Source: Asterias rubens
Taxonomy: Eukaryota; Echinodermata; Asteroidea; Forcipulatida; Asteriidae
DNA: 64,000 nucleotides
Direction: 5' to 3'
NCBI RefSeq assembly: GCF_902459465.1
Contig: NC_047077.1
Location: forward strand, 1-64,000
This document shows, piece by piece, positions 30,215-43,139 of this stretch. Every line of letters begins with the position of its first letter. Position 1 is the first letter of the stretch. Both the position numbers and the translations under genes were made by a program. The notes under the pieces are model-generated. The model had not been told where the DNA came from and searched no databases. It saw only the letters and a program-made list of their open reading frames with translations.

Positions 30215-33200
30215 TTTGTAGTGTTATATAACAGACCAGACCAGTACAATGCTAAGTTCAGGCAACCTTTAATCATATCCACAAAAAGTTTTTTACGGTC
30301 CCTATGTGAACACGGTCCCTCGAAGCAAATAAAAGTGTCAAATACTTAACAAGAAAAGGGCCAGGCAATATCCCTGTCATATAGTTTTGGATACAAAAAA
30401 TCAACGCAGAAATTACTATGACAACGAAATATATTGAAACGTAACTCAAGCTTTTAAGCATTGTTTTAAACCAATGTTTTTTAATGAACGAAAAAGGAGG
30501 GGGGGGCAGGCATTATTCCTTCCATAAAAGTTAAGATATCACTTATTTCATGGGAGTGCAAAAAAAAGACAAAAAATATATTGCAAAATTAAATTCAAGC
30601 TTTTAAGAACAGTTTTAATTTATAAGTGACTTATTAGGAAAAAAAAAAGCTTGAGAGAACAATTCAATGTTTATTATGAAATTAACTTTCAAATATTTCA
30701 TCGGTGGACACTGGTTTCTTCTTTTTCTGTGTTATTATATCCAAGCCTGCCAAAGTGCCTTTTCGAACTTTCGGCAGTGATCTACATATCTATAGGAAGC
30801 AAAGACTAGCTACAAGGAACTGGCAACCACACCATTGTTCAAAAACCACGTCAACTGAAACCAACCTTTGTAGTGTTATATAACAGACCAGACCAGTACA
30901 ATGCTAAGTTCAGGCAACCTTTAATCATACCGCAAAACGTTTGTTACGGTCCCTATGTGAACACGGTCCCTCGCAGCAAATGCAAGTGTCAAATACTGAT
31001 CAAAAAAGGGCCAGGCCATATCCCTTTCATATAGGTTTGGACAAATTTATTTCACGCCAGGAAAATACTATGACAACAAATTATATTTAAACGTAATTCA
31101 AGCTTTTAAGCTTTGTTTTAAATTAATTTTTGTTTTCATGAACAAAAAAAGAGGCAGGCACTTTTCCTTCCATATAAGTTTGGATACACTTATTTCCAAA
31201 ACTAAATTCAAGCTTTTAAGATTTGTTTAAATTTATATGTGAATTTTGCAAAAAAAAAGGCTCATGAGTACAATTCAATATTTAATCTGCAATTAATTTT
31301 CAAAGAGTTTATCAGTGGACATTGGTATCTACCTTTTTCTTCGTTATTATACATATCCAAGCCTGCCAAAGTGCCTTTTCGTACTACTGGCAGTGATCTA
31401 CATATCTATAGGAAGCAAAGACTAGTTACAAAGGAACTGACAACCACACCATTGTTCAAAAACCACGCCAACTGAAACCAACCTTTGTAGTGTTATATAA
31501 CAGACCAGACCAGTACAATGCTAAGTTCAGGCAAGCTTTAATCATATCCAACAAAGTTTGTTACGGTCCCTATGTGAACACGGTCACTCGAAGCAAATAA
31601 AAGTGTCAAATACTTAACAAGAATAGGGCCAGGCAATATCCCTTTCATATAGTTTTGGATAAAAAAAAATCAACGCAGAAATTACTATGACAACAAAATA
31701 TATTGAAACGTAACTCAAGCTTTTAAGCATTGCTTTAAACCAATGTATTTTAATGAACGAAAAAGGAGGGGGGGGGGGCAGGCATTATTCCTTCCATAAA
31801 AGTTAAGATATCACTTATTTCATGGGAGAACAAAAAAAAATATATTGCAAAATTAAATTCAAGCTTTTAAGAACAGTTTTAATTTATAAGTGACTTATTA
31901 GGAAAAAAAAAGCTTACGAGAACAATTCAATGTTTATTATGAAATTAACTTTCAAATATTTCATCAGTGGACACTGGTTTCTTCTTTTTCTGTGTTATTA
32001 TATCCAAGCCTGCCAAAGTGCCTTTTTGTACTATTGGCAGTGATCTACATATATATAGGAAGCAAATACTGGTTACAAAGGAACTGGCAACCACACCATT
32101 GTTCAAAAACCACGTCAACTGAAACCAACCTTTGTAGTGTTATATAACAGACCAGACCAGTACAATGCTAAGTTCAGGCAACCTTTAAACATACCGCAAA
32201 ACGTTTGTTACGGTCCCTATGTGAACACGGTCCCTCAAAGCAAATGCAACTGTCAAATACTGAACAAAAAAAGGGCCAGGCAATTAGATTTATTTATTTC
32301 ACGCCAGGAAAATACTATGACAACAAATTATATTTATAAATAATTCAAGCTTTGCTTTAAAGCATTGTTGTAAATTAATTTTTGTTTTCATGAACAAAAA
32401 AGAGGTAGGCACTTTTCCTTCCATATAAGTTTGGATACACTTATTTCCAAAACTAAATTCAAGCTTTTAAGATTTGTTTTAATTTATATGTGAATTATGC
32501 ACACAAAAAAGGCTCATGAGTACAATTCAATATTTAATCTGCAATTAATTTTCAAACAGTTTATCAGTGCACGTTGGTATCTTCTTTTTTTCTGTGTTAT
32601 TATATATATCCAAGCCTGCCAAAGAGCCCTTTCGTACTACTGGCAGTGATCTACATATCTATAGGAAGCAAAGACTAGTTACAAAGGAACTGGCAACCAC
32701 ACCATTGTTCAAAAACCACGCCAACTGAAACCAACCTTTGTAGTGTTATATAACAGACCAGACCAGTACAATGCTTAGTTCAGGCAACCTTTAATCATAT
32801 CCACAAAAAGTTTGTTACGGTCCCTATGTGAACACGGTCCCTCGCATCAAATGCAAGTGTCACCTACTGAACAAAAAAGGGCCAGGCAATATCCCTTTCA
32901 TATAGTTTTGGATAAAAAAAAATCAACGCAGAAATTACTATGACAACAAAATATATTGAAACGTAATTCAAGCTTTTAAGCATTGTTTTAAATTAATTTT
33001 GTTTTGTTTTCATGAACAAAAAAGAGGCAGGCACTTTTCCTTCCATATAAGTTTGGAAACACTTATTTCCAAAACTAAATTCAAGCTTTTAAGATTTGTT
33101 TTAATTTATATGTGAATTTTGCACACAAAAAAGGCTCATGAGTACAATTCAATATTTAATCTGCAATTAATTTTCAAAGAGTTTATCAGTGCACGTTGGT

Positions 33201-36200
33201 ATCTTCTTTTTTCTGTGTTATTATATATATCCAAGCCTGCCAAAGTGCCCTTTCGTACTACTGGCAGTGATCTACATATCTATAGGAAGCAAAGACTAGT
33301 TACAAAGGAACTGGCAACCACACCATTGTTCAAAAACCACGCCAACTGAAACCAACCTTTGTAGTGTTATATAACAGACCAGACCAGTACAATGCTTAGT
33401 TCAGGCAACCTTTAATCATATCCACAAAAAGTTTGTTACGGTCCCTATGTGAACACGGTCCCTCGCATCAAATGCAAGTGTCACCTACTGAACAAAAAAG
33501 GGCCAGGCAATATCCCTTTCATATAGTTTTGGATAAAAAAAAATCAACGCAGAAATTACTATGACAACAAAATATATTGAAACGTAATTCAAGCTTTTAA
33601 GCATTGTTTTAAATTGATGTTTTTTTCTCATGAAAAAAAAGAGGCAGGCACTTTTCCTTCCATATAAGTTTGGACAGACTTATTTCCAAAACTAAATTCA
33701 AGCTTTAAAGATTTGTTTTAATTTATATGTGAATTTTGCAAAAAAAGGCTCATGAGTACAATTCAATATTTAATTTTCAAAGAGTTTATCAGTGCACGTT
33801 GGTATCTTCTTTTTTCTGTGTTATTATATATATCCAAGCCTGCCAAAGTGCCCTTTCGTACTACTGGCAGTGATCTACATATCTATAGGAAGCAAATACT
33901 GGTTACAAAGGAACTGGCAACCACACCATTGTTCAAAAACCACGTCAACTGAAACCAACCTTTGTAGTGTTATATAACAGACCAGACCAGTACAATGCTA
34001 AGTTCAGGCAACCTTTAATCATATCCAACAAAGTTTGTTACGGTCCCTATGTGAACACGGTCCCTCGAAGCAAATAAAAGTGTCAAATACTTAACAAGAA
34101 TAGGGCCAGACAATATCCCTTTCATATAGTTTTGGATAAAAAAAAATCAACGCAGAAATTACTATGACAACAAAATATATTGAAACGTAACTCAAGCTTT
34201 TAAGCATTGTTTTAAACCAATGTTTTTTAATGAACGAAAAAGGAGGGGGTGGCAGGCATTATTCCTTCCATATAAGTTAAGATATCACTTATTTCATGGG
34301 AGAACAAAAAAAAAAGACAAAAAAATATATTGCAAAATTAAATTCAAGCTTTTAAGAACAGTTTTAATTGATAACTTATTAGGAAAAAACAAGCTTGAGA
34401 GAACAATTCAATGTTTATTATGAAATTATCTTTCAAATATTTCATCAGTGGACACTGGTTTCTTCTTTTTCTGTGTTATTATATCCAAGCCTGCCAAAGT
34501 GCCTTTTCGTACTACTGGCAGTGATCTACATATCTATAGGAAGCAAAGACTAGTTACAAAGGAACTGGCAACCACACCATTGTTCAAAAACCACGCCAAC
34601 TGAAACCAACCTTTGTAGTGTTATATAACAGACCAGACCAGTACAATGCTTAGTTCAGGCAACCTTTAATCATATCCACAAAAAGTTTGTTACGGTCCCT
34701 ATGTGAACACGGTCCCTCGCATCAAATGCAAGTGTCACCTACTGAACAAAAAAGGGCCAGGCAATATCCCTTTCATATAGTTTTGGATAAAAAAAATCAA
34801 CGCAGAAATTACTATGACAACAAAATATATTGAAACGTAATTCAAGCTTTTAAGCATTGTTTTAAATCAATGGGTTTTTCATGAACAAAAAAGAGGCAGG
34901 CACTTTTCCTTCCATATAAGTTTGGATACACTTATTTCCAAAACTAAATTCAAGCTTTTAAGATTTGTTTTAATTTATATGTGAATTTTGCACACAAAAA
35001 AGGCTCATGAGTACAATTCAATATTTAATCTGCAATTAATTTTCAAAGAGTTTATCAGTGCACGTTGGTATCTTCTTTTTCTGTGTTATTATATATATCC
35101 AAGCCTGCCTTTTCGTACTACTGGCAGTGATCTACATATCTATAGGAAGCAAAGACTAGTTACAAAGGAACTGGCAACCACACCATTGTTCAAAAACCAC
35201 GCCAACTGAAACCAACCTTTGTAGTGTTATATAACAGACCAGACCAGTACAATGCTAAGTTCAGGCAACCTTTTATCATATCCACAAAAAGTTTGTTACG
35301 GTCCCTATGTGAACACGGTCCCTCCCAGCAAATGCAAGTGTCAAATACTGAACAAAAAAGGGCCAGGCAATATCCCTTTCATAGGTTTAGATGCATTTAT
35401 TGCACGCCAGGAAAATACTATGACAACAAATTATATTTAAACGTAATTCAAGCTTTTAAGCATTGTTTAAATTAATTTGTTTGTTTTACATGAACGAAAA
35501 AGGAGGGGGCAGGCATTATTCCTTCCATATAAGTTTGGATATCACTTATTTAATGGGAGAGAAAAAAACAAGACCAAAAAATATATTGCAAAATTAAACT
35601 CAAGCTTTTAAGAACTGTTTTAATTTATAGGTGATTTATTAGAAAAAAAACAAGCTTGAGAGTACAATTCAATGTCTATTATGAAATTAACTTTCAAAGA
35701 TTTTAACAGTGGACCATGGTTTCTTCCTTTTGCTGTGTTATTATATCAAGCCTGCCAAAGTGCCTTTTGTACTCTGGCAGTGATCTAATATATGAAGGAA
35801 GCAAATACTGGTTACAAAGGAACTGGCAACCACACCATTGTTCAAAAACCACGTCAAACTGAAACCAACCTTTGTAGTGTATATCACAGACCAGACCAGT
35901 ACAATGCTTAGTGTCAGCAACCTTTAATCATATCCACAAAAAGTTTGTTACGGTCCCTATGTGACCACGGTCCCTCGCAGCAAATGCAAGTGGCACCTAC
36001 TAAACAAAAAAGGGCCAGGCAATATCCTTTCATATAGTTTTTTGGATGAAAAAAAATCAACGCAGAAATTACTTGACAACAAAATCTATTGAAACCGTAA
36101 TTCAAGCTTTAAGCATTGTTTTTAAATTAATTTTGTTTTGTTTTCATGAACAAAAAGAGAGGCAGGCACTTTCCTTCCATATAAGTTTGATAACTTATTT

Positions 36201-37312
36201 CCAAAACTAAATTCAAGCTTTTAAGATTTGTTTTAATTTATATGTGAATTTGCACACAAAAAAGGCTCATGAGTACAATTCAATATTTAATATCCGCAAT
36301 TCATTTTCAAAGAGGTTTATCAGTGCACGTTGGTATCTTTCTTTTTTCTGTGTTATTATATATATCCAAGCCTGCCAAAGTGCCCTTTCGTACTACTGGC
36401 AGTGATCTACATATTTATAGGAAGCAAGACTAGTTACAAAGGAACTGGCAACCAAACCATTGTTCAAAAACCACGCCAACTGAAACCAACCTTTGTAGTG
36501 TTATATAACAGACCAGACCAGTACAATTGCTTAGTTCAGGCACCTTTAATCATATCCACAAAAAGTTTGTTACGGTTCCCATGAAAAACACGGTCCCTCG
36601 CAGCAAATGGCAAGTGTCAAATACTGAACAAAAAAGGGCCAGGCAATATCCCTTCTAGGTTTAGATGCATTTATTGCACGCCAGGAAATACTATGACAAC
36701 AAATATATTTAAACGTAATTCAAGCTTTTAAGCATTAGTTACAATTAATTGTTGTTTTGTTTTCTATGAACAAAAAAGAGGCAGGCAACTTTTCTGTCTC
36801 CATATAAGTTTGGATACACTATTTCCAAAACTAAATTCAAGCTTTAAGATTGGTGTTTAATTTATATGTGAATTTTGCACACAAAAAAGGCTCATGAGCA
36901 ATTCAATATTTAATCTGCAATTCATTTTCAAAGAGTTTATCAGTGCACGTTGGTATCTTTTTTTCTGTTATATATCCAAGCCTGCCAAAGTGCCTTTTGT
37001 ACTACTGGCAGTGATCTACATATCTATAGGAAGCAAATAGTTACAAAGGAACTGGCAACCACACCATTGTTCAAAAACCACGCCAACTGAAACCAACCTT
37101 TGTAGTGATATCATACCAGACCAGTACAATGCTAAGTTCAGGCAACCTTTAAACATATCCACAAAAAGTTTGTTACGGTCCCTATGTGAACACGGTCCCT
37201 CGCAGCAAATGCAAGTGTCAAATACTGAAAAAAAAAAGGGCCAGGCCATATCCCTTTCATATAGGTTTGGATGCATTTATTTCACGTCAGGAAAATACTA
37301 TGACAACAATAT
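30215..37312 (+). repeat. About 620-bp satellite, 11 full monomers plus a partial one
   Basis: Monomers start at GTAGTGTTATATAACAGACC at about 30215, 30869, 31489, 32133, 32741, 33361, 33965, 34617, 35221, 35877, 36496 and 37103. Two types alternate irregularly. A (about 644-655 bp) has GGGGCAGGCATTATTCCTTC. B (about 604-620 bp) has GAGGCAGGCACTTTTCCTTC. The observed order is A B A B B B A B A B B. A 66-78 codon frame recurs in B monomers (ISKPAKVPFRTTGSDLHIYR), open in most copies but without a conserved start. I treat it as satellite sequence. Confidence 0.9.
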
Positions 37313-37812
37313 NNNNNNNNNNNNNNNNNNNNNNNNNNNNNNNNNNNNNNNNNNNNNNNNNNNNNNNNNNNNNNNNNNNNNNNNNNNNNNNNNNNNNNNN
37401 NNNNNNNNNNNNNNNNNNNNNNNNNNNNNNNNNNNNNNNNNNNNNNNNNNNNNNNNNNNNNNNNNNNNNNNNNNNNNNNNNNNNNNNNNNNNNNNNNNNN
37501 NNNNNNNNNNNNNNNNNNNNNNNNNNNNNNNNNNNNNNNNNNNNNNNNNNNNNNNNNNNNNNNNNNNNNNNNNNNNNNNNNNNNNNNNNNNNNNNNNNNN
37601 NNNNNNNNNNNNNNNNNNNNNNNNNNNNNNNNNNNNNNNNNNNNNNNNNNNNNNNNNNNNNNNNNNNNNNNNNNNNNNNNNNNNNNNNNNNNNNNNNNNN
37701 NNNNNNNNNNNNNNNNNNNNNNNNNNNNNNNNNNNNNNNNNNNNNNNNNNNNNNNNNNNNNNNNNNNNNNNNNNNNNNNNNNNNNNNNNNNNNNNNNNNN
37801 NNNNNNNNNNNN
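37313..37812. other. Assembly gap (500 N)
   Basis: Exactly 500 unknown bases, a round number typical of a placeholder. The satellite enters it from the left and unrelated sequence emerges on the right, so true satellite length is unknown. Long frames crossing it are artefacts. Confidence 0.99.
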
Positions 37813-38190
37813 TGTCAATGGTACGGGACTGAGACCACTAAGGACCCAAAGGTTGACATCATCATGCTCAGAACATCAAGAGCATCGGCAAGGCACCTTC
37901 CACGACCAGCATCAGAACAAGAATGAAACCAATGGCCCAAGGACCTGGCATTTTATACGGTCTCCGCACGGTGGAGCGCCCTCTTCCACACAAAGGACAC
38001 CTTTTCAAAACGGGCGTTTTCGAAAACCAGCTGTCTGCAATACAAGGTAAAGAAGTTAACTTCATTTGAAACCCAGGCTATTTTTAGAGTAACTTCAATA
38101 GGATTAAAGTGGTAAACGGTTGCAGCTCTTGTTCAACCTTTCCGACCGAGCGCCAGACATACTCAAACACAATGCTCTTTTCATTGCAGT
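37813..38190 (-). other. Unassigned sequence right of the gap
   Basis: On the minus strand a frame after the acceptor-like ACCTTGTATTGCAG includes MPGPWAIGFILVLMLVVEG, which resembles a signal peptide or membrane segment but stops a few residues later. A TATAAAA overlaps that ATG, so the ATG and the TATA box cannot both be used as such. No call beyond this. Confidence 0.25.
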
Positions 38191-38204
38191 AATGGGTGGG
38201 AGTT

Positions 38205-38425
38205 CACCACTGAATTATTCAGAGGCATCCTAAATATGCTGTTCTTTAAACTGATTGGTCACTTAGATCACGGAGCTGTTGAATTATTCAGAAGCATCCT
38301 AAAGCTGCTGTTCTTTAAACTGATTGGTTAGATCTGGGAGCTGTTGAATTATTCATTCGCAAACTAAGCTGCTGTTCTTTAAACTGATTGGTTTTATCTG
38401 GGGAATGTTGGACCATTCAGCGGAC
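38205..38425 (+). repeat. Short tandem repeat, about 60-66 bp, three units
   Basis: Units share GTTGAATTATTCA and CTGCTGTTCTTTAAACTGAT followed by TGGTTAGATC or similar. The units are slightly unequal in length. Confidence 0.75.
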
Positions 38426-39990
38426 ACCCGGGAACAAGTTCATGAATAATTTTAAGTTCGCTGTGCGGCGCGGCAAGCATTTGGAGTTGTGTTTTGTTAT
38501 ACATTGCAACAACTTGTTAAGACGTGATGACATTGGATGGCGCGGTGGAATCCTTTAATGATGATGTCATAATTAACAAGTAATCAATTACTATATAAAT
38601 TATTATGACTTATTCAGGACAAAATCAATAATTTCAAACTATCTAAAACGTTGTGGGGTGTACACAAAATTAAACATCGTCTCCGTTTTACAATTATTTA
38701 TAAATTGTTCGGGGGGGGGGGTGCGTTTTTTGATAGCTCTCCCAAAATACTATGTAGCAACATAATGAATAAATACATAAATTAGTGCCAGGGCTTGTTA
38801 CAGAAGCGATGGCCTTTTTGTTTCACTTTGGGGTTTTTTTTTGTATAGAAGTGCCGCTGCTTTGTTAACATGTTCTTAGAGCACGACCGAGGGTGGGCTG
38901 GCAGGGCCCTCGCCCGGCTGGGTTGGGGGCCGCGGGTTGGGGGCCGCTGCACGGGGCTCTGACTTGGTGCAAACACGGTCTTCTCGGACATGTCGGAGCA
39001 AGGCAAAGTAGGCACAGTAGATACAAGTTTGTCCTGTATGTTTTTCTCGAGTTGTGTTTCAAAGCGAGGGGTGGGTGAATACTGTTTTCCGGTACATGAA
39101 ATCTGTTGTACTTGAGTTCTATTTTAGTTTTGCAACAAGGATTGTTTGTGGTAAAGAAGATGGTTGAATGATAAACGTTCGTACCCCCAAATAACCTTGC
39201 TATTGTCCGTGCGTAGCGGGAACGAAACAGTAGCAACCGCAAAGATCAAATTTGTCGGCCACGTTTTCACATCAAAGACCAGCGTGCCGCACATGGGCCG
39301 CAACATGTAAATGTATTACATCAATAGATTCGATGTTTTGTTATACATTGTAACAACTAGTTTTCACGTGATGATGTTCTAAAGTTTCTTGGCTTGGTTT
39401 GTTTACAAAAATAGCGCCCGCTGCGGCGAGGAGCAAGCAGTGTAAAACATCATAATTCACCACGAATTCGATACAATTAATTGATAATAAACAGAAAAAT
39501 CGTGAATTTAAAGGGAATTTTTCACAGCAACCCTTGACTACTGAAATTCAAGCTTTGGTGTTGTTATTTTTCCCCAGTATATTGTCAGACATACCCCCAT
39601 GTGTTGACTGTGAAAAAGTTGCTGAAATGGTGACATTTGAAAAAAATTTCTAAAAGCAACTATTAGGGTTTTCAATGTGCACTAGACAGAATGAAAACTT
39701 GAAATCATGAAAGTACATATCACCTCATATTCGAGAAAATTAATTGATACAAACAGAAATATCGTGAACTGATGAATGCAACCTTTAACTTATGAAAATA
39801 TCACAATGTTCAATTTAGCTTGGGACAGGGAGAGGAAAGTTTGTTCACATAATGTTCAAATACTGGTCTTTGCCAATTACCACAGTTTACAATACTTTAA
39901 TCCACTTGAACTGCATGGTTTTGGCAGGGGGATGTCACCTACTCAGGCATGATATTTTTACTACTTTGGATCCGATTTCAAGTTAATATT
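38426..39990. other. 1.5 kb with no clear gene; GC-rich island at 38880-39000
   Basis: A GC- and CpG-rich stretch (GGGGGCCGCGGGTTGGGGG and neighbours) stands out from AT-rich surroundings. It is followed by an ATG at 38990 (MSEQGKVGTVDTS, 41 codons). This could be the 5' end of a gene, but no splice structure or homology can be shown. A 125-codon frame on the opposite strand overlaps the same island and has no motif. Confidence 0.3.
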
Positions 39991-40288
39991 TTGCCCTTGG
40001 AAAATTCTGAAAAACTGTGATTAAATAGCATGAAATGTCTGGTGAAGAATTGACTCCCTCTGAGGAAAGAGGTAAATTCTCACACAAATATCGGAATCTG
40101 AGAAAGACTTCAGTCCTGAAGCCTTACTCATTTGTGCAACAAGGGTATTTTTTCTTTAGTATTTTCTGGCAATTTCGATGACCGATTGAGCCAAAATTTT
40201 CACAGATTTGTTATTTTATGCATTAGTTGGAAACACCAAGTGAGAATACTGGTCTTGATAATTACAACGTGTCCAGTTGCCTTTAAGA
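39990..40288 (+). mobile_element. TTAA element family 1, decayed
   Basis: Internal ACTCCCTCTGAGGAAAGAGG, then CGATGACCGATTGAGCCAAA and a right end GTGTCCAGTTGCCTTTAA. The left terminus is unrecognisable. Confidence 0.6.
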
Positions 40289-41242
40289 TCTGTTGGCTAA
40301 AATTCATTTGACATTCATAGCCATTCACATGTTGGGGTGCAAGCTTATAAGGTACTAACGTAATTATTACACATAATGTAACATATTTTTAAAGTGCATA
40401 GTGTAGCTGTGAAGTGTCCCAAGCGTCCTATATGTATTAATAGAGGACTCCTATGTTACATTTTGGAGTGTCAGAACAGATTATTAAGCAATATACAGTA
40501 TGGCAAGATCTATTATGTGCGATAGCCCCTATAAAGTAGCGTACAATAATTGTTTCAGGTGAAGACAATCTTTTTAAAATGGTCAACATAATCCCTTTCA
40601 AATGGTCTAAAACCCATAGACCCTTTACACCCATTAAACTCTATGTTCCCAAAACTTGTCTGGCAAGTTACGAAGACCGTGGCCCTTTCCCAGCTGCACA
40701 CCAATGTGGTACAAAACTATAAAACCTACCTTACATGTAGTTGCATGTAAACTACAGCATGGTGGCCATTTTTGGCAGCCTGGTTAACTTTCCAACTTTG
40801 CAGAATATTTTTTGAAACAGCGTTTGTGCATATTGGCTATTGATAAGTTGAGCCTAACTTTTCGCAGGTGTGTATTCAGGTACACTTGGTTCATTCACAG
40901 AACATACAAATACTATTCTTTGACAACTACTGCAGTTTACATATGCTTTAATTCCACTGGAACTTGGCCAACTATTCAGGCATGATAATCTTCCTATTTT
41001 GTCCAATTTCAAATAAAACATTTTGCCCTTGGAAAAATCTGGGAAAATGTGACAAAATATAGCCTGAAATGTCTGGTCAGGCATAAACCATTTGTAAATG
41101 TAGTCAGCCCTTGAAATATCCAACTCTTTTCCAAGGACTCAATATCATGCCTGGCTATGTTTTCGTTTCAACTGTATTGGATCATAAACCAAAGGAGAGA
41201 GATACAACCGAAGATCTTGCAAAAAACAAATACAAGACTTAC
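40289..41242. other. No gene recognised
   Basis: Two related stretches (around 39840-40030 and 40900-41080) share CAGTTTACA...CTTTAAT...CCACT, TCAGGCATGATA and TTTTGCCCTTGG, so a local duplication is present. No coding evidence. Confidence 0.5.
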
Positions 41243-41347
41243 CCGCAGTGAAGAAAGTTGACTTCACTCAGAGAGGCAGCTCAGTATCTCCTTCATGATG
41301 TAACATCAGTCAATGGCAACAGTCAAATAACTTCTTGAAAAGAATGT
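41243..41347 (-). other. Exon-like segment D, copy 1 (105 nt)
   Basis: On the minus strand it is bounded by the acceptor ACTTTTGCAG and the donor GCGG|GTAAGTC. It is present six times at exactly 105 nt (also 42053, 43035, 44638, 53727 and 56563). All three frames contain stops in the first half. From the internal ATG (MLHHEGDTELPL) the frame meets TGA in this copy. It may be a non-coding or 5' exon of a duplicated transcription unit. Confidence 0.45.
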
Positions 41348-41582
41348 CTGCAAAAGTATGAAAACATGAAAAGCTGTTAATAATTGATCTAAGATGCATG
41401 ACCTTTCTTATTAACTTACTGATTTCAATCAATATTTCCATCATGATGCACCTTAGATTTTTTTTTTTATTTTGATACATTGTAAGATCAGAGTGTTTTT
41501 GGTTTGTTTTAACACAAATAACACTTTTGAGGTATGCCAAAATTAATATGAAACAATTGGGTTTGGATAAATTTGTCTGCAA

Positions 41583-41850
41583 CAATAACAAGTGATTTTT
41601 ATATAGCGCTTTATCACAGCCCAAAAGGCGTATCAAAGCACTTCTTACACTATTACCCTATTACCCCGGTCACTGGGCCATATATTTCATTCCTTAAACC
41701 ATCTCAGCTCCCTGGGGAGTATACAGCCGGTGCTGCGAGTTACCGCGCTCCAAGCTAATCATCCATATAAACCATCTCTGCCCTCACAGGTACCCATTTT
41801 ACCCCTGGGTGGAGAGAAGCAAGTGGTTAACTGTCTTGCTCAAGGGAATT
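41583..41850 (-). mobile_element. tRNA-derived SINE, body and tail
   Basis: Read on the minus strand: TTGAGCAAGACAGTTAACCAC, TAAAATGGGTACCTGTGAGG and CTCCCCAGGGAGCTGAG, ending in a tail with AAAGCGCTATATAAAAATC. A plus-orientation SINE end (GGCCCAATGACCAGG) follows at about 41870-41960, giving two SINE pieces head to head. Confidence 0.7.
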
Positions 41851-42052
41851 TAGTTTGGTGTGCTACATATTTGGCAGCATTGGCTGTATACTCCCCAGGG
41901 AGCTGAGATGGTTAAAAAATGATATAAATGGCCCAATGACCAGGAGGTAATAATGTCCTTATCTAAGAGTAGTACTATTACTGCGTAATGTTGAGTTGTC
42001 AAAGGAGAGAGATACAACCAAAGTGCATGGAATAAATTAATGCAAGACTTAC

Positions 42053-42157
42053 CAGCAGTGAAGAAAGTTGAGTTCACTCAGAGAGGCAGCTCAGTATCTC
42101 CTTCATGATGTAACATCAGTCAATGGCAACAGGCAAATAACTTCTTCAACAAGATGT
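42053..42157 (-). other. Exon-like segment D, copy 2 (105 nt)
   Basis: Donor GCTG|GTAAGTC kept. The acceptor dinucleotide context is TTTGTCTAG instead of TGCAG. TGA at the shared codon position. Confidence 0.45.
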
Positions 42158-42699
42158 CTAGACAAATATGAAAATATGAAGATTTGTGTAAACATTTATT
42201 AAAGATGCATGACGTGTCTTGTAAACTGGCTGATTTCAATCAATATTTCCATCAATATTTCTATCATAACACAACTTTTGCAAAACCAAGTAGTTTGTAG
42301 GATTTGAAACTTTGCATATTGGAAGTTCGATCCAGAAAGGTTTGAGATGGGTTTGGGTGGTTCTGAAAAGGAGTAGTTTTGGTTTGTGTTGGTTAACACT
42401 AAGTAGAAAGCTTTTTGGGTTCAGACTCGTCCCACAAATTGAGGCACTTCTGCAGAGAAGACTTGTTCTGTAAGGAGAGGGGGGGGGGTGGCCCTCAAAA
42501 CTATATAAATGATCCATAAGTAAGGTAAGTAAACTGTTCAAAAGAGGTTTCTCCTACTAATTTATATGTACTGGCTTGTCCGTGGCAGAGAAGTTTATTG
42601 CATTTGACACAAGCTCGGATTCGTCAGGCTCCTGACAACGAATAGAGAAGGCGAGGCAAACAGTTCAGACTAATTTTATCATCTTATAAGAGAAGGTGA

Positions 42700-42960
42700 A
42701 GATGATTATGAATCTGGATATGGGTCGAATCCAGGTCATGATGCTTGTATCCTTGGGCAAGACACTTCAGTATAGTTGTTTCTCCGAATCCAGGAGTAAA
42801 TGGGTACCTGTAAGGGCTTAGATTGGTTTAGCTTGGTGTGCTACATACTTGTCAGGACAGGCTCTATACTTCCAAGGGAGCTGGGATGGTTTATGGAATG
42901 AAATAAATGCCCCAGTAACCAGGGGTTATAATGTTCGAAGCACAATGATAATTTCTTTTG
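42700..42960 (+). mobile_element. Uninterrupted SINE of the spacer cassette
   Basis: B-box-like GGGTCGAATCC, then GGGCAAGACACTTCAG, TAAATGGGTACCTGTAAGG, GGGAGCTGGGATGG and CAGTAACCAGGGG. Sequence on either side of the body corresponds to the left and right borders of the 66-bp arrays, so this copy shows the array-free arrangement. Confidence 0.7.
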
Positions 42961-43034
42961 GAAATGCTCTATATAAGAGTTGGTATTATTACTGGGTTGT
43001 GTAGAGGTGAGAGTTGAATAAATGCAAGACTTAC

Positions 43035-43139
43035 CCGCAATGAAGAAAGTTGACTTCACGCAGAGAGGCAGCTCAGTATCTCCTTCATGATGTAACATCA
43101 GTCAACGGCAACAGTCAAATAACTTCTTGAACAAGATGT
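43035..43139 (-). other. Exon-like segment D, copy 3 (105 nt, longest open frame)
   Basis: The only copy in which the codon that is TGA elsewhere reads TGC. From the internal ATG the frame is therefore open into the donor GCGG|GTAAGTC (MLHHEGDTELPLCVKSTFF). Acceptor ATTTCTGCAG. Confidence 0.45.

Noticed and set aside
33119..33349. A 76-residue membrane-like protein repeated in the 620-bp satellite
   Set aside because: The frame is interrupted or shortened in several monomers and varies with homopolymer length; periodic recurrence explains it.
37170..37926. Reading frames of 178-246 codons across 37.2-37.9 kb
   Set aside because: They exist only because the 500 unknown bases of the assembly gap contain no stop codons.
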